This document shows, one piece after another, positions 52,981 to 64,000 of a stretch of 64,000 bases of DNA (position 1 is its first letter; each line of letters begins with the position of its first letter). The position numbers were made by a program, and so were the translations under genes. The stretch is taken from assembly GCA_021432635.1 (NCBI GenBank), contig MU270105.1, positions 124,001-188,000 of the forward strand, in the 5' to 3' direction. The stretch comes from Thozetella sp. PMI_491 (Eukaryota > Ascomycota > Sordariomycetes > Chaetosphaeriales > Chaetosphaeriaceae). Below the pieces are notes generated by a model. That model saw only the letters and a list, made by a program, of their open reading frames with translations. It was not told where the DNA came from and did not search any database.

Positions 52981-55084
52981 ATGACCCAGAAGATAGTCGC
53001 GCCGTACGGTAGGTGGAAGAGCGAGCTCAGCGATGCCGACGTGACGGCGGGCAGCCGCTCGCTAGTGTCGCCTCGTGTCTGTGTGCGTAGCCCCTCACTC
53101 CATCCGTATTGGCGATGTTACTGATTCTTCCTCGGATCGTCTAGCCATCTACTGGAAGGGCGTTCTTCCTCGAGTCGAGGGCGAATGGAACGAACGGGAT
53201 CATTGAGGTCACGGCCGCAGGCACGAAGCACGTCCTACCCGACGCCCACAGCGCTTCTACCAGCGTCTATGAGTACGGCGGCCTATCGTACGCCATCCTC
53301 CCAGGTAGCCCTACTCGCATCATCTTTTCGGATTCCAAGGCCCGTGCAATCAAGCTACTCGATGTAGATGCCGGGAAAGTCGACGTCCTCGTTGGGCCGT
53401 CCGACACTCTGCGGTACGCCGACTTTGATCCCCACCCGCACCTCGCCGATGGGGACGTGAGTCACGCTTGGGTTCTCGCCGTTGAGGAAGACCACACCCA
53501 ACCCGCGCCGGCCGACGTGAAGAACTTTACCGTCGCAGTCAACACCATCACGAAGGAGGTCAAGCGCGTCGTCAGCGGCGCCGACTTCTACACGTACCCG
53601 CGCTTCAGCCCGGATGGCACCAAGATCTCTTGGCTGGAATGGAACCACCCGGGCCTCCCTTTCATGGACGTAAAGCTGTTCTGGGCTGATTGGAACCCGG
53701 CCGGGTCCGTCAACAATATAGAGCTAGTGGCCGGGGCAAAGGGGGAGTCGGTCGCCGAGCCACGATGGAGCCCCGACGGGTCCTTGTTCTTCGCCTTGGA
53801 GAAGACCAACTTCCGCCAGCTCTTCCGACGAGCACCCACAGAGCCGCAATACAAAGCACTAGTCCTGAAAGGATTGGAGAACGCAGAGTTTGGCGACGCT
53901 TCCTGGCTAGTGGGCTGGTATGTAGTATTGCCTCTCGCCGGGGGCACACCAGAAGGACTAACACGTCATTGAACAGCCAGACTTACGTGTTCCTAACCCC
54001 CGAAAGCATCGTTGCTGCACCGGTGATCGCTGGTGAATACCTTCTCGTGCATATCAATGTCACCACGGGCAGCTGGGTCAAATTGGACGCCCCCGTGGGA
54101 AATCTACGAGGGGACAACGTGGCTAGGCTCTCCTCCCAGGCTGTCCTCCTCATCGGAGCTGGCACCACAACCCCGAAGGCGGCTCTGCGAGTCGAGATTG
54201 CCGGGGATTTCGCGACTACCTTGACCGTCCTCAGCCAGTCGGTTGACAAGACACATCCCGAATCGCTTTACTCCACACCAGAGAATATCAGCTTCGACGC
54301 GCACGAGAAGTTCGAGCGCAAGGTCTACGGCTTCTTCTGGCCGCCGCATAATCCCAAGTATGTGGCGCCGGATGGAGAGCTACCGCCTTTGATCATCTCC
54401 CCCCACGGCGGCCCGACCGGGCACACCACCGCTGGGTTGGCCCTGAACCCGGTTCAGTGGTACACGAGCCGCGGCTATGCCTTCTTTGCTATCAACTACA
54501 CGGGGTCTTCGGCTTTCGGGAAGGAGTACCGCGAGGCCCTCTTCGGCCGGTGGGGAGTCGTGGACACGGACGACGTTGCCGAAGCGATTGCCCATCTGGT
54601 CCGCACCGGGCGCGTCGACGGCAAACGCGTGGGAGTTGAGGGCGCTAGCGCCGGAGGATACAACGTGCTGCAGAGCTTGTGCTGGTACCCGGATATCTTC
54701 GCCGCCGGCCTCTGCTTCTGCGGCGTGAGCGACGTCACTGCGCTGGCCGCCGACACCCACAAGATGGAGTCGCACTACATGGAGGTGCTGATGGACGTGG
54801 TTGGGAAGAGCGCCGAGGAGCAGGACGCGATATACCGAGAGAGGAGCCCGCTGCACTTTGCACAGCAGATCCGCGCACCGCTGCTGCTGATCCACGGCGA
54901 GGACGACAGGGTCGTGCCGATCGAGCAGAGCCGCGAGATCCAGCGGAAGATCGAGGAGCGCGGAGGTGACGTGAAGCTTGTGGCAGTCCCGGCGGAGGGC
55001 CACGGGTTCAAGAAAGCGGCGAACCTAGAGTTGTATCTCCGTGAGGCCGAAGCGTGGTGGCAGAAGACTTTATTGGAGGAATAA
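52981..55084 (+). CDS. Prolyl oligopeptidase-family (S9) serine peptidase
   Basis: Three exons, 52981-53076, 53145-53917 and 53977-55084, 658 residues, in phase. The N-terminal half is a beta-propeller (VYEYGGLSYAI, YPRFSPDGTKISWLEW, AEPRWSPDGSLFF). The catalytic half has PPLIISPHGGPTGHTT, GYAFFAINYTGSSAFGKEYREAL, the nucleophile GASAGGY with Ser near 513, GEDDRVVP with Asp near 598, and AEGHGF with His near 631. This is the S9C/S9-type layout of acylaminoacyl- and dipeptidyl-peptidase-like enzymes. No signal peptide, so probably cytosolic peptide turnover. Exon 1 is short and relies on a GTCTGT donor; an alternative donor 4 bp later would break frame. Confidence 0.88.
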
Positions 55085-55693
55085 TTGGAGTGAACCAGAT
55101 TCTATGGTCAATCTGAGCGGGACCACACCGCACTTCGCTTCCGTGTTTCCGCCACGCGTCTATTCCATCTAGCCACGAGTATCAAGAGAGAGCAGACTAA
55201 GTCGGATGGACGCAAGCCATGTTTACATCGACGGTTCTGCTGCCTCATGTGACCAAGTAGTAGACGATGACCCGGAGCTGAAGTGGGTCTCTGTCAATAC
55301 TCAGGGGCAGTCGAATAGTTTATCAGGGGCTTCAGCAAGCGGGCAGCGGCCTATCCCATAGACATATACGCACCCCGCAATCATCGAGGCTTTGGAAGGT
55401 ACATCGCGCGGTGTGGGCTACGTCACATCGCCTTGGTTCCGCTCACACGGCACGCCGAGCCGGGATAATTGGAGATGGGCTCCGTTGCATCCAGCGGAGC
55501 TCCAACTCTGGCTAAAGGAGTCTCCGCCGGAGACGAATTGATGCTCGGGCGAGCTCGGTCCGTCAATGGGAAAGCACAATGTGACCTCCTCCGCATCTTG
55601 CCAAGAAATTATTTTCTTCGCTCCGTTCCCTGACCGTGTTGTGGCAGCGGCCTCCTCTAGTCGTCGTAGGCCTCAATTGACAAGAAACGCATC
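55085..55693. other. Intergenic, no gene seen
   Basis: 609 bp, 3' flank of the peptidase and promoter of the GDSL gene. A TCTCCGCCGGAGA palindrome lies near 55520. Nothing else. Confidence 0.5.
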
Positions 55694-57127
55694 ATGGCCG
55701 GAATGATGGGAAGCCGTAGCTGGCGTGCGCTCTCGCTACTTGCTTTGGCGGCTGTCTGGTCCCCGTGGGCTGTTGTTGCGAATCCGCATGGCCTCGATGT
55801 GCACGGAGGCGGCCGGACGTGTGGAAACCATTGGGTCGATACATGGACCTCGATGCCGCAGCTGGTGGAACCAGCCAACCTACCGCCTTCGCCCTTCGGA
55901 GTAAGTCGTCGTCTCCAGGCTGTCTGGTCCCCGTGTGCTTACACAGACTTGGGGGTAGCAAAATGGCAGTGCCTGCTTCCAAGATGCCACTCTCCGGCAG
56001 ACGCTCCATATGTCGATCGGGGCCGAGAGGATCAGGATACAGATCTCCAACACCTTCGGCGGCAGTGACTTGCCCATTACAGAAGCAACTATTGCACTTC
56101 CCGCTGGAGGAAAACCTGGAGCCAGCGACATCGATACGGCTACCCTCAAGGCACTGACCTTTGGGGGCAAGGCGTCGACCGTGGTGCCCATGGGCAAGGT
56201 CATTTACACCGACCCAATCGACTTCAAGGTCGAGCCGCAGTCCATGATCAGCGTGTCCCTATACTCGTTGGCCGGCCAGTCGGGGACTAACATCACGGGC
56301 CACCCCGGCAGCCGTACGACCTCCTGGATGCAGTCGGGCAACCATGTCAAGGATGCGTCCGTGACCGGGGCGAACACCAAGCACTGGTATTTTTTGACCT
56401 CGGTCGAGGCGGCCGCGACCAACGCCAGCGCTTGGATCATCCTTGGGGACAGTATAACCGACGGTCGTGGCAGCACTGACGACGCGAATAACCGGTAGGC
56501 TCAACCCTCAAGCGGGCGCCCGCTTGTTTGCCCTCGCCCCAGACAAACTAACTTAATCTTCCTCACAGATGGCCCGACCTCGTGCTTGCCAAGATGCAGA
56601 AGGCCGGCATCAACAATATTGCGGTCAACAATGAGGCGGCCGGTGGCAACTGCGTTCTGAGCGGCGGTCTCGGGCCGCCACTGCTGACCCGGTACAAGCG
56701 AGACGCCATCACGCAGAAGGGCGTCAAGTACGTCATGATCTTCGAGGGCGTCAACGATATCGGCGGCGGGGCCACCGACTCGGCCACGCAGGACACCATT
56801 GGCAACCAGCTCATCAGCGCGTACAAGCAGATCGTTGCAGACTGCAAAGCGGCCGGCATCAAGGTGTTTGCGGCGACGATCACGCCGTTCGGCGGCAGCG
56901 GGCAGGTCTACTCCGACCCGACACGCGAACAGACGCGCCTAAAGGTCAACGACTGGATCCTGACGAGCGGCACCTTCGACGCCGTTGTTGACTTCTCCAA
57001 GATCATCGGGGACCCCAACATTACGAGCCAGCTGGCGCCGCAGTACGACGGTGGAGACCACCTGCACCCCAATGTCGCGGGTTACCAGGCGATTGCGGAC
57101 GGGTTCCCGCTAGATATCTTCAAATAA
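55694..57127 (+). CDS. Secreted SGNH/GDSL esterase
   Basis: Three exons, 55694-55900, 55959-56494 and 56569-57127, 433 residues. Signal peptide at the N-terminus (ALSLLALAAVWSPWAVVA). The domain begins WVDTWTSMPQLVEPANLPP, then ATLRQTLHMSIGAERIRIQISNTFG. Block I is WIILGDSITDGRGS with the nucleophile Ser near 233, block II AVNNEAAGGN (Gly), block III IFEGVNDIGG (Asn), block V GGDHLHPN with the Asp/His pair near 411-414. This is the family of fungal secreted GDSL hydrolases related to rhamnogalacturonan acetylesterases and other ester-cleaving enzymes. Size and layout are normal. The substrate is not readable from sequence. Confidence 0.9.
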
Positions 57128-57643
57128 CGGACCACCCTCGTTTGTACATAGACATCATGCATTTTGTACATAAAAAAAGGTCGACAAGGGGTTTATAGCT
57201 AAGTCTATGTTCAGCCGATGCTCGGTATGCATTATGGTAATGCAAACTTTCTTGAGAAGCGCTTCCTCCATCCAACGGTCTCCATGTGTGGCTGACTTGG
57301 ATGGATCTTGTTTTGGGGGCCGGTTGCTAGGTGATAAACTGAAATCTCCCAACGGGCCTTGGGAAGGATTCTTCTAGTGGAATGGCGGAATTTCCCAAGG
57401 TATGAGCAGCAGCTGTTGCTGTGATACTTGGAGCTATGTTCTCAACCACTTACACGCTGCTTGCTAGCCGTTAAGCGGGACCTCAAGGCAGCTCCGCCCC
57501 AAGCCGAACTCGGATATGACCCCACTGCGGGCAACCTGGAGCTGCCTGCGCTACCTGCGCGCGCGCAGCCCCTCGACTTGCCAGGCGCCGTCCGTATTTT
57601 CGATATACACAAACTCCTCAGCATCGCTGCACCCACAGACGCA
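57128..57643. other. Intergenic, no gene seen
   Basis: 516 bp of non-coding flank. The open frame upstream of 57644 has no in-frame ATG close by that matches the family. Confidence 0.5.
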
Positions 57644-58362
57644 ATGCCTGGATCCTCGCTGTGGCTGGTGCCACCCCCATCGCACCCCCTTTATCAGATT
57701 CTCACCGAGCTCATCGAGAAAAAGTTGCCGGCATCCTTCCCCGGCGAATCGCTCCCAGTCTTTTCGCCCCATCTCACCTTGACGTCAGAGATCCCGCCGG
57801 AGGTGTACGGCGACCGGCCGCAGGAATGGCTGGACTCGATCGCATGGCCGGACAAGAGCCAGGTAGCTGTAGACTTTGAGCACGTCAAGACGGAGGATAT
57901 CTTCTTCCGCCGCTGCTACATCAAAGCCCGCTTCGAGGGGGCGTCGGGCATCGCTGCCTTGGCCCGAGCCCGGGGCGTGAACGACGAGCCGGTGCCGGGC
58001 CCAAAGACGGAGGCGTGGCTAGCCGCCTGGAAGGAGAGCTTTGGCCCACACGTCAGCCTTGTCTAGTATGTCCTAAATCTATGGCCCCTTCCCTGCCCCC
58101 CCCCGCCCTTGGTTAGCCCCGGCCATTTATTACCTGGCAGCTGACTGACGGTGGCAGCGGAAATTTCACGATCAACGAGGAGAAGCTTGCCGAGGTGTCC
58201 ACGATGGTGCAAGAGAGCCAGGTCAAACTGTACAGTTCGGGAGAGGAAGCCGGAGGTAATTCGCCTCCATATGCTGGCTGGCAGGGCGGCGTGGTCTGGC
58301 TGGTCCCTACCGATCTTTCAATCCCTGACTGGAAGCCTATCGCGACAAAAGAGCTGGTGTAG
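57644..58362 (+). CDS. Cyclic-nucleotide/2',3'-cyclic phosphodiesterase, Cpd1-like 2H protein
   Basis: Two exons, 57644-58065 and 58158-58362, 208 residues. The start ATG opens directly on MPGSSLWLVPPPSHPLYQ, the family N-terminus. The two 2H catalytic motifs are HLTLTS (first) and HVSLVYG (second); the second is completed by splicing, since the intron interrupts VY-GNF. Additional family marks are LPASFPGESLPVFSPHLT and FFRRCYIKARF. Yeast Cpd1 opens ADP-ribose 1'',2''-cyclic phosphate, a product of tRNA splicing. Cytosolic, no signal peptide. Length is close to yeast Cpd1 (about 239). Confidence 0.85.
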
Positions 58363-58963
58363 CCTTTGGGCTGGGGAAAGGTACATGGCACCAGGGGTAG
58401 TTCATCTCGGAACCGTCAACCGCGGTGCAGGTCCGTTATCGTCACTGTCTGGGTGCGGGCAATTCCCAATTGCCAACCAACCCGGATAGCAGACGCACCA
58501 ATCATGAGCACTGGCACGGGCCACGCGTATTTTTTATATCGCGGCGTGCCCGGCCCGTTCTCTCGGTGTGTTCCATCGCTTGGGGATTCCGGTCCACAGT
58601 TAGCAACGCGGCCAAAATACCAGGACAGCCGGCCTCATTAGGAGGGAAGCCCCTGGGCCCGCGAGAGTGGTTTAAGGGTGTTATAGGGTATAGGGCAATC
58701 AAAATTGGCACGGCGGGAAAAATCATGCAGGGGCCCCTAAACGAGAATTCGAATGATCTGGATCTTCGGGTGCGCGTGGTCGTCACTTTAGCCTGTCCCA
58801 ACTGGGGAAGTACCACGCCAGCTCCGCCGTCCGCCACTGTACACGTAAAAGGGGGCCGCGCGCGCCATCCACGCAAGGTAGGCAGGCACCGGCCACCGAC
58901 AGCGCTGCCCAGGACAAGGACCGGCTTTCTCTCAACGTTGCTGAACGCCGTCTCTGCGCCATC
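58363..58963. other. Intergenic, no gene seen
   Basis: 601 bp between the phosphodiesterase and the chitin-binding gene. The minus-strand frame through 58502-59413 is a shadow over the chitin-binding gene. Confidence 0.5.
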
Positions 58964-59498
58964 ATGATGTTTCTCGCCATCCTCCCGCTGCTGAGCGTCG
59001 CGCTCGCGATGGTGCCCGCTCCACTGCCGGTGCTCCTCCCAAGGGACACCGACCTGGTCGGCGCCGTCTCGCCGAATCTCACCTGCGGCACCAAGGACGC
59101 GGGCGGGTCGCCCAATGCCTACACGTGTCCCACCACAGCCCCGTGCTGCTCTGCCCACGGCTTCTGCGGCACCGGCGACTCGTACTGCGTCAACACAGCC
59201 GGCTGCCAGGCGAGTTTCTCGGCCACCGCGGCATCGTGCTATGCCCCCAAGGACGGCGTGACTATCTCGCCTGACGGCACCTGCGGCAAGACCGGGGCTG
59301 GGTCGAACGGATACCGCTGTGATCAAAATAGCACTAACATGTGCTGCTCTGCCTCGTGAGTTTTCAACACGGCCGAGCTGCTGCCGGAGCTGGAGGCTAA
59401 TCAAAATTTGCAATGATAGCGGATACTGTGGAAACAGCTTGGATCATTGCGGAGCTCAGAACGGATGCCAGGGAGCCTACGGAACGTGTGGCAAATAA
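58964..59498 (+). CDS. Secreted chitin-binding (CBM18, hevein-like) protein
   Basis: Two exons, 58964-59355 and 59420-59498, 156 residues; a second in-frame ATG at 58967 is equally good. Signal peptide (MMFLAILPLLSVALA). Two hevein-like domains: the first with CGTKDAGGSPNAYTC..PCCSAHGFCGTGDSYC, the second with CGKTGAGSNGYRC..NMCCSASGYCGNSLDHC. The second domain needs the intron removed to be complete, which confirms the gene model. No catalytic domain follows. Such small secreted proteins bind chitin in the fungus's own wall, and in plant-associated fungi may shield it. That role is inferred. Confidence 0.88.
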
Positions 59499-60240
59499 CC
59501 GCAAAGTGATGGCGATGGAGAGCTGCGTGACTGTCGGACGCCAAAGTGCACACTTAAAGGGCAACTGAGAGCATCTCATCTAATTCTCCTTCAAATTGAG
59601 CGGCAAGCCCTTGGCATATTGTTTGTGAGCATAGTTGGCCTGTCTTGCTGTGGACTACTCATAGGCAGTGCGTGTCTTGGACCTTCTTCACCTAGGGTGT
59701 GTAAGTCACAGGCAGACTGGTCAAGTTGTTTAATAGTCAGAAAATATAGAGAATGAGCAGTTTCTGGTCGAGTTGCAATCAAGGCGACGGTATGAGGAGA
59801 TCGGCATCTTGGATACTCCAACTAGTAATCCTGTATCTCCCAGGGCGTTCGGCGTGACTTGTCCAGATAAGCGCCAACTTTCTTTTGATTCTGACAGCTC
59901 ACTTGTATCTTCGGCGGCAATGGCGGGTCCTCCGCCAGGCGGTCGCACCGCTAGCGCCCTAAAGCCATGGGAGGAGCGCCACGAGTTTGCTTTTGACGTT
60001 TCAAACCGTCTGCCTCTGGTCAGACTAGCTCGCATCCGAATCAGGGATCCCGGGCGTTTCTGCATGTTGGTCACCACTTGGGTGGACCAGGCGCCGTGAC
60101 CGCCCCTTGCCGCCCCCAATGAGCTCCCGGCGCCGCGATGGGACGACTGACTCGCCGCCGAACCCCGCCTCGCCCTCTCCGCCGCTCTAGCTAGCAGACC
60201 CCGGATTACCACGGAACAAGAGCCCCAGCGACCCGCTACT
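59499..60240. other. Intergenic, P450 promoter side
   Basis: 742 bp. Frames on both strands overlap here (59773-60099 plus; 59730-60290 minus) without family motifs; neither is called. Confidence 0.45.
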
Positions 60241-62412
60241 ATGGAGTTCCGATCACCCAGCGGAGGCACCCTCGCCGTGTTTGCCGGCATCCTGCTCTTG
60301 GCGACCTGGATCGTGGGCCGCGGGCTCGGGCGGCGCCGTGCCCCGCTCCCGCCCGGTCCGCCGAGCGAATTCCTCTTGGGCCACTACCGCGTGGTGCCGC
60401 TCGACGCATCCTTCAAACAGTACGCAAAATGGGGACGCGAGTATAGTAAGTGGAGGCCTACCCCGGGTACGGGTGCCGGCTCGGGCCCGGCACTTTTGCC
60501 AAATCCCTCGCGGCCGCCAGCCCTAGTCGCCCGGCGGCTGCTATACCCCCCTTCTCCGTCTCCATATTCTCCGCCCGCGATGCAATGCTGACGGCCGCGC
60601 GCTAGACTCGGATGTTCTCTTCTTCGAAACTTTCGGGACGCGTTGGATCGTCCTCAACAGCCGCAAGGCTGCTATCGAGCTGCTCGACAAGCGAGGCTCG
60701 AACTATGCGGACCGCCCGCGTTTCGTCATGTTCGAGGAGTAAGGCCTGCTTGATTGTTCCCCGGCCGTCTGATGAGTGCAATACTAATTGCCCGTCGAAT
60801 CGTGTGGTAGGATGGGCTGGTCACCGACCCTGACCTGGCTGCGCTGGGGGCCCAAGTACCAGCTGCATCGCAAGACGCTGCAGCCGCCGTTCACCAAGTC
60901 TAAGGTCGGCCAGTACGTCGGAATCCAGCGGCAGGAGGCCCTGACGTTCTGCAAGGGCGTGCTGGACCGGCCCAAAGACTGGGTCATAGCGACGCGTCAG
61001 TTCGCCGTGGCCGTCGTGCTGCGTATCTCATACGGACTTGAGGTCGATGGGCCTACGAGCCCGTGGATCAAACTCGCCGAGAACTCGGGCAACGCGATTG
61101 CAAAGTCCGGGGCTCCTGCAAGCTCCATCATGGATCGGTTTCCAGCTAGTAAGTTTGTCGGCATCTTGCAAACTCTCCGCGTTCAACTGTGCAGCTGCTG
61201 ATGGTTGCGACTATTGACAGCCCGGCACCTGCCCGACTGGTTGCCCTTTATGGAGAGGCTCCGGTATGCCCACACCTGGCGGTGGGCGATCGAGTCGATC
61301 ACAAAGCTGCCATTTGAGGCATCTATAAAGGAGATGGTAAGATAGACGGCCTCCTTGTGCGTGGCGTGGAAGCTCGCAGGAGACTGATTCCTAGTCCAGA
61401 AGATCAAGCCCGATGCAAAGTGCTTTGCGCATCAACAGCTGTCCGTACACCAGGCGAACGAAGAGAAAGGTCTAAAGAACGACTTTGGGATGGAGGACAT
61501 CAAAGGTGCAGCCGCTACCATTCTCATTGCTGGGAACGATACGGTGGGTTCTGCCCGGCTTGCCACGCTGTGCGCGGCACTCTCCCGCTGACGTGCTAGA
61601 CAGACAGCGTCTACACTAATGTTGCTCGTACTGTATCTCATGCAGCACAAAGACATCCAGCGCAAGGCGCACGAGGAAATCGACCACGTCCTTGGCGGGA
61701 ACCGACTGCCCGAGTGGGATGATATACCACAGCTCACATACATGAACCGTATCCTGCAAGAGACATACCGCATGAACCCTTTGTCGCCGCTCGGGATCCC
61801 GCATGCGAGCATCGCCGACGACGTCTACGAAGGTATGTTCATCCCCAAGGGCACCATAGTGTACCAGAACGTGTGGGCCATGCACCATGATGAGGCCATC
61901 TACTCGGATTCGTTCCGTTTTTGGCCCGACCGGTACCTGCCCAAGAGCGAAGGAGGCAACGGGGAGCCTCTGCCAGTCGGCAACTTTGGCTTCGGCCGAC
62001 GGTAAGATGCCTCTCCTTGGACCGCGAGACCGAAATGCGAGGGATCGGCGGCGAGCCAGCTGCTCGGACACTAACAAGGGCTGGGGTGTGGTTAGGATAT
62101 GCATCGGACGAAACCTTGCAGAAAATAGCCTGCTGATGGTCCTGGCCACCATGCTTGCCACTATGGACATCGATTGGCCTCCGGGCCCTGATGGCAAACC
62201 AACGCCATTTGAGCCCGAGTGGTCCTTCAGGGGCCAAGCGTGGGTTCCCCCTGCCCGCCGTGCGGGCCTGTCTACACCGAGCTAATAGTCGGTCTAGAAT
62301 CGTGCTCCCCTTCGAGGTCGGAATCACAGCGCGGTCTCCCGCGATCAAAGAGAAGCTCGACCTCGAGGTGCGTCGGCTCACTGCGGAGGGCTCGGTCCCT
62401 GCGTCATCATAG
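60241..62412 (+). CDS. Cytochrome P450 monooxygenase
   Basis: Eight exons: 60241-60445, 60606-60738, 60811-61148, 61221-61336, 61400-61543, 61604-62001, 62096-62239 and 62298-62412. It encodes 530 residues, all joins in phase. N-terminal membrane anchor (LAVFAGILLLATWIVGRGLG) with a proline hinge PLPPGPPSEF. I-helix AGNDTT (about 308-313) is restored by splicing, ExxR is ETYR (about 364-367), and the haem loop FGFGRRICIG has Cys447, also split by an intron. The protein ends after VRRLTAEGSVPASS. ER membrane; substrate unknown. Looks like the fungal group often called O-methylsterigmatocystin oxidoreductase-like, but no polyketide synthase or other pathway enzyme lies nearby, so a role in a metabolite cluster is not supported. 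Confidence 0.9.
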
Positions 62413-63769
62413 ACGGGTCCGCGTCTGCGATGTCGGAGCAGCCAATCGTAGGACCGCTCTCCCGCGTAGCATACCTATCTACCTATGCAGTGATGCTGGC
62501 ACCGACAGCGTGCCGCAGTATAGTTGCTTCGTCCTACGTAAGTATATGTCGGTAGTCGCGTAGTGAGGACGGGCGGACAGGAACTTCAGGATAGAATGCC
62601 ATACCCCCTAAAATGATTATTGAGTGAGCGATGCCCTCCCAAGAGCTTCCAGCGGCCCATGGCCCGAGGACGGTGTATTGCCCTTGCGTCTCAGTGGCCA
62701 GGCGAAGGGCGCTAAGAAGCCCGGTTCCAGGGACAAGCAAGGACGACGCTTACAAGTTATATACTGCAGCCACATTCACACCACTACAGGTGCATGTCCA
62801 AGCTATCGTTTAGAGCTGGAAGCCCCGGCCCTAGCCAGTCTGTTGCCCCACGAACACCTGTGATGCCGTTTTCTGCCAGGCGAACCCTTCGGGCCTTGGC
62901 GGGCTGATCACTGCTGCGTTGGTTGCCTCGGCCGGTCCGTGCATTCACTCTGGAATTGTCTGAGCGTGCATGAACGACTTGGCAGTGATGTCGTCCCATG
63001 CACGAAATGTTTACCGGACCTGCCCACACGGCACCCTAGCGGCCGTGCGGGCCCTGTAATCGATGACAGCTAGGAACCTGCTCTCGGCCTAGTGGGCAGC
63101 GACACGGTTCCCGGTGGCAGGGTGTGTCGTTCCCCGGCCCTGACCGGCGAGAGGGGGACGGCCCACCCACGAACTACTCCAGCCATAGCATTTCGTCATT
63201 GGCCGCTCAGGCCTCTCGGGCGACAACTGAGGCCTGCCCTTCCAGCCGCCTGTGCAGAAAGGTGTAAGCGAACAGCGAACCTGTTGGCCGCCGGCCAGAG
63301 GACTTCTGCCCTCGCGTACCGCGATATCCCAAGCAAAGAGAAGATAGGCAGTGCCAAGATGGAGTCCCCGTGCGCAGATGCAGATGCAGATTTACTTCGT
63401 GGTGAACCTGGGGAAGAAACGCCGAGTGGGTTGATCCGGCACGAGGGCCGTCCGGGGAACGACGGACATACACGCGCCGAGAGACTGACAGGCAGGGATT
63501 GAGACAAGAATCACGCTGGAGCCTGCTGCAAGTCCAGGACAAGGATGAGATGCTGAAGGTCGATGAGGGGATCTCTGGTTTAGATCGTCGATTAGATCTC
63601 CCCGGATGCCACCTGGAATCTCTTAAGTGACAGCATACCCACAACGCCGGGGCTCCGCCATGTCCACATTGCTTTTGCTTCTCTCTGCACCGTTACCCGC
63701 ATGACTACGGCCACTGTTTTGAAGTGACACGTCAAAACCACCGCCTCGGGAAGCAGCTCCATCGCAACA
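62413..63769. other. Intergenic, no gene seen
   Basis: 1.36 kb, P450 3' flank and promoter of the edge gene. Frames at 62624, 63092 and on the minus strand near 63207 lack family content. Confidence 0.5.
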
Positions 63770-64000
63770 ATGGACCCCACAGCAGACCACAGCGACGCCA
63801 TCAGGGCCGACTGGCAGGACCAGCACCGGCAGGACGGGCTCATCGCCACGTCCGTCGTCTTTACCGTCTTGTCCGGTGAGACCGCCGCCTGCGCAGCCCA
63901 CGTGGGGCTGGCAGCTTGTGTACTAGATCGCTTATGCAGGAACAGCTATTATCGTCGGCCTGCGGTGCTTCTGCCGCTTCTTCCTGATCAGGAACCATGG
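63770..64000 (+). CDS. 5' end of a Pth11/rhodopsin-like membrane protein, cut by window edge
   Basis: Exon 1 is 63770-63875, the intron is 63876-63939, and exon 2 runs from 63940 to the window end. The joined start reads ATSVVFTVLS-GTAIIVGLRC then FCRFFLIRNHG. This is the first transmembrane helix and loop of the fungal integral membrane family (rhodopsin domain, including Pth11-type receptors), which usually continues GxDD right after. No signal peptide or CFEM domain precedes it. Seven helices would be expected in the missing part. Function in surface sensing is known for some members only. Confidence 0.65.
   Translation, partial: MDPTADHSDAIRADWQDQHRQDGLIATSVVFTVLSGETAACAAHVGLAACVLDRLCRNSYYRRPAVLLPLLPDQEPW

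Noticed and set aside
59730-60290. Overlapping ORFs of 108 and 186 residues upstream of the P450
   Set aside because: They overlap antisense in a GC-rich leader, show no family features, and the minus one runs into P450 exon 1.
53000-62412. Secondary-metabolite cluster around the P450 and GDSL esterase
   Set aside because: No synthase, terpene cyclase, transporter or cluster regulator within reach; neighbours are housekeeping or wall genes.

Overview
The window is nuclear DNA of a filamentous ascomycete (Pezizomycotina). The evidence is many short introns of about 50-80 bp with GT..AG ends, GC-rich codon use in the housekeeping genes, and fungal-only families: WSC and GPI cell-wall proteins, Zn2Cys6 regulators, a NACHT-ankyrin NLR, an allantoate-permease-type MFS carrier, a fungal fucose lectin, a Cpd1-type phosphodiesterase and a Pth11/rhodopsin-like membrane protein. 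The species cannot be named from the sequence alone. Exon joins were worked out by hand from splice signals, reading phase and family motifs; they are predictions without transcript support.

Layout. 0-5.3 kb: the tail of a membrane protein, a long Ser/Thr-rich WSC wall protein, and a 0.53-kb foldback element. 5.3-13.7 kb: a complete seven-exon NLR (minus) and a complete eleven-exon SNF2 helicase (plus), divergent from a shared 415-bp promoter. 14.6-15.2 kb: a small GPI protein, then a 3.4-kb gene-poor stretch. 18.6-20.4 kb: an MFS transporter. 20.5-28.2 kb: a calcineurin-like phosphoesterase gene cut in two by a 6.94-kb insert that carries a C2H2-finger gene and a leucine-rich ORF. 28.6-33.3 kb: an acyl-protein-thioesterase-like hydrolase, a secreted double-psi beta-barrel protein and a membrane-anchored fucose lectin. 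34.5-41.0 kb: a Zn2Cys6 factor and a C2H2/fungal-trans factor. 41.7-51.2 kb: a conserved core block of a small ankyrin protein, SPO11, oxidosqualene cyclase (ERG7), SGT1 and ceramide glucosyltransferase. 53.0-62.4 kb: an S9 peptidase, an SGNH/GDSL esterase, a cyclic-phosphodiesterase, a CBM18 chitin-binding secreted protein and a P450. At the right edge a Pth11-like gene begins and is cut off.

Most genes are independent housekeeping, secretion or surface functions. ERG7 (sterols) and ceramide glucosyltransferase (glucosylceramide) both supply membrane lipids. The WSC protein, GPI protein, lectin, barrel protein and chitin-binding protein belong to the wall or secretome. The most unusual features are the interrupted phosphoesterase gene with a 4-bp TACA repeat at the break, the NLR/SNF2 head-to-head pair, and the foldback element. 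I did not find a clearly new multi-gene system; the NLR/SNF2 pair is the nearest candidate.
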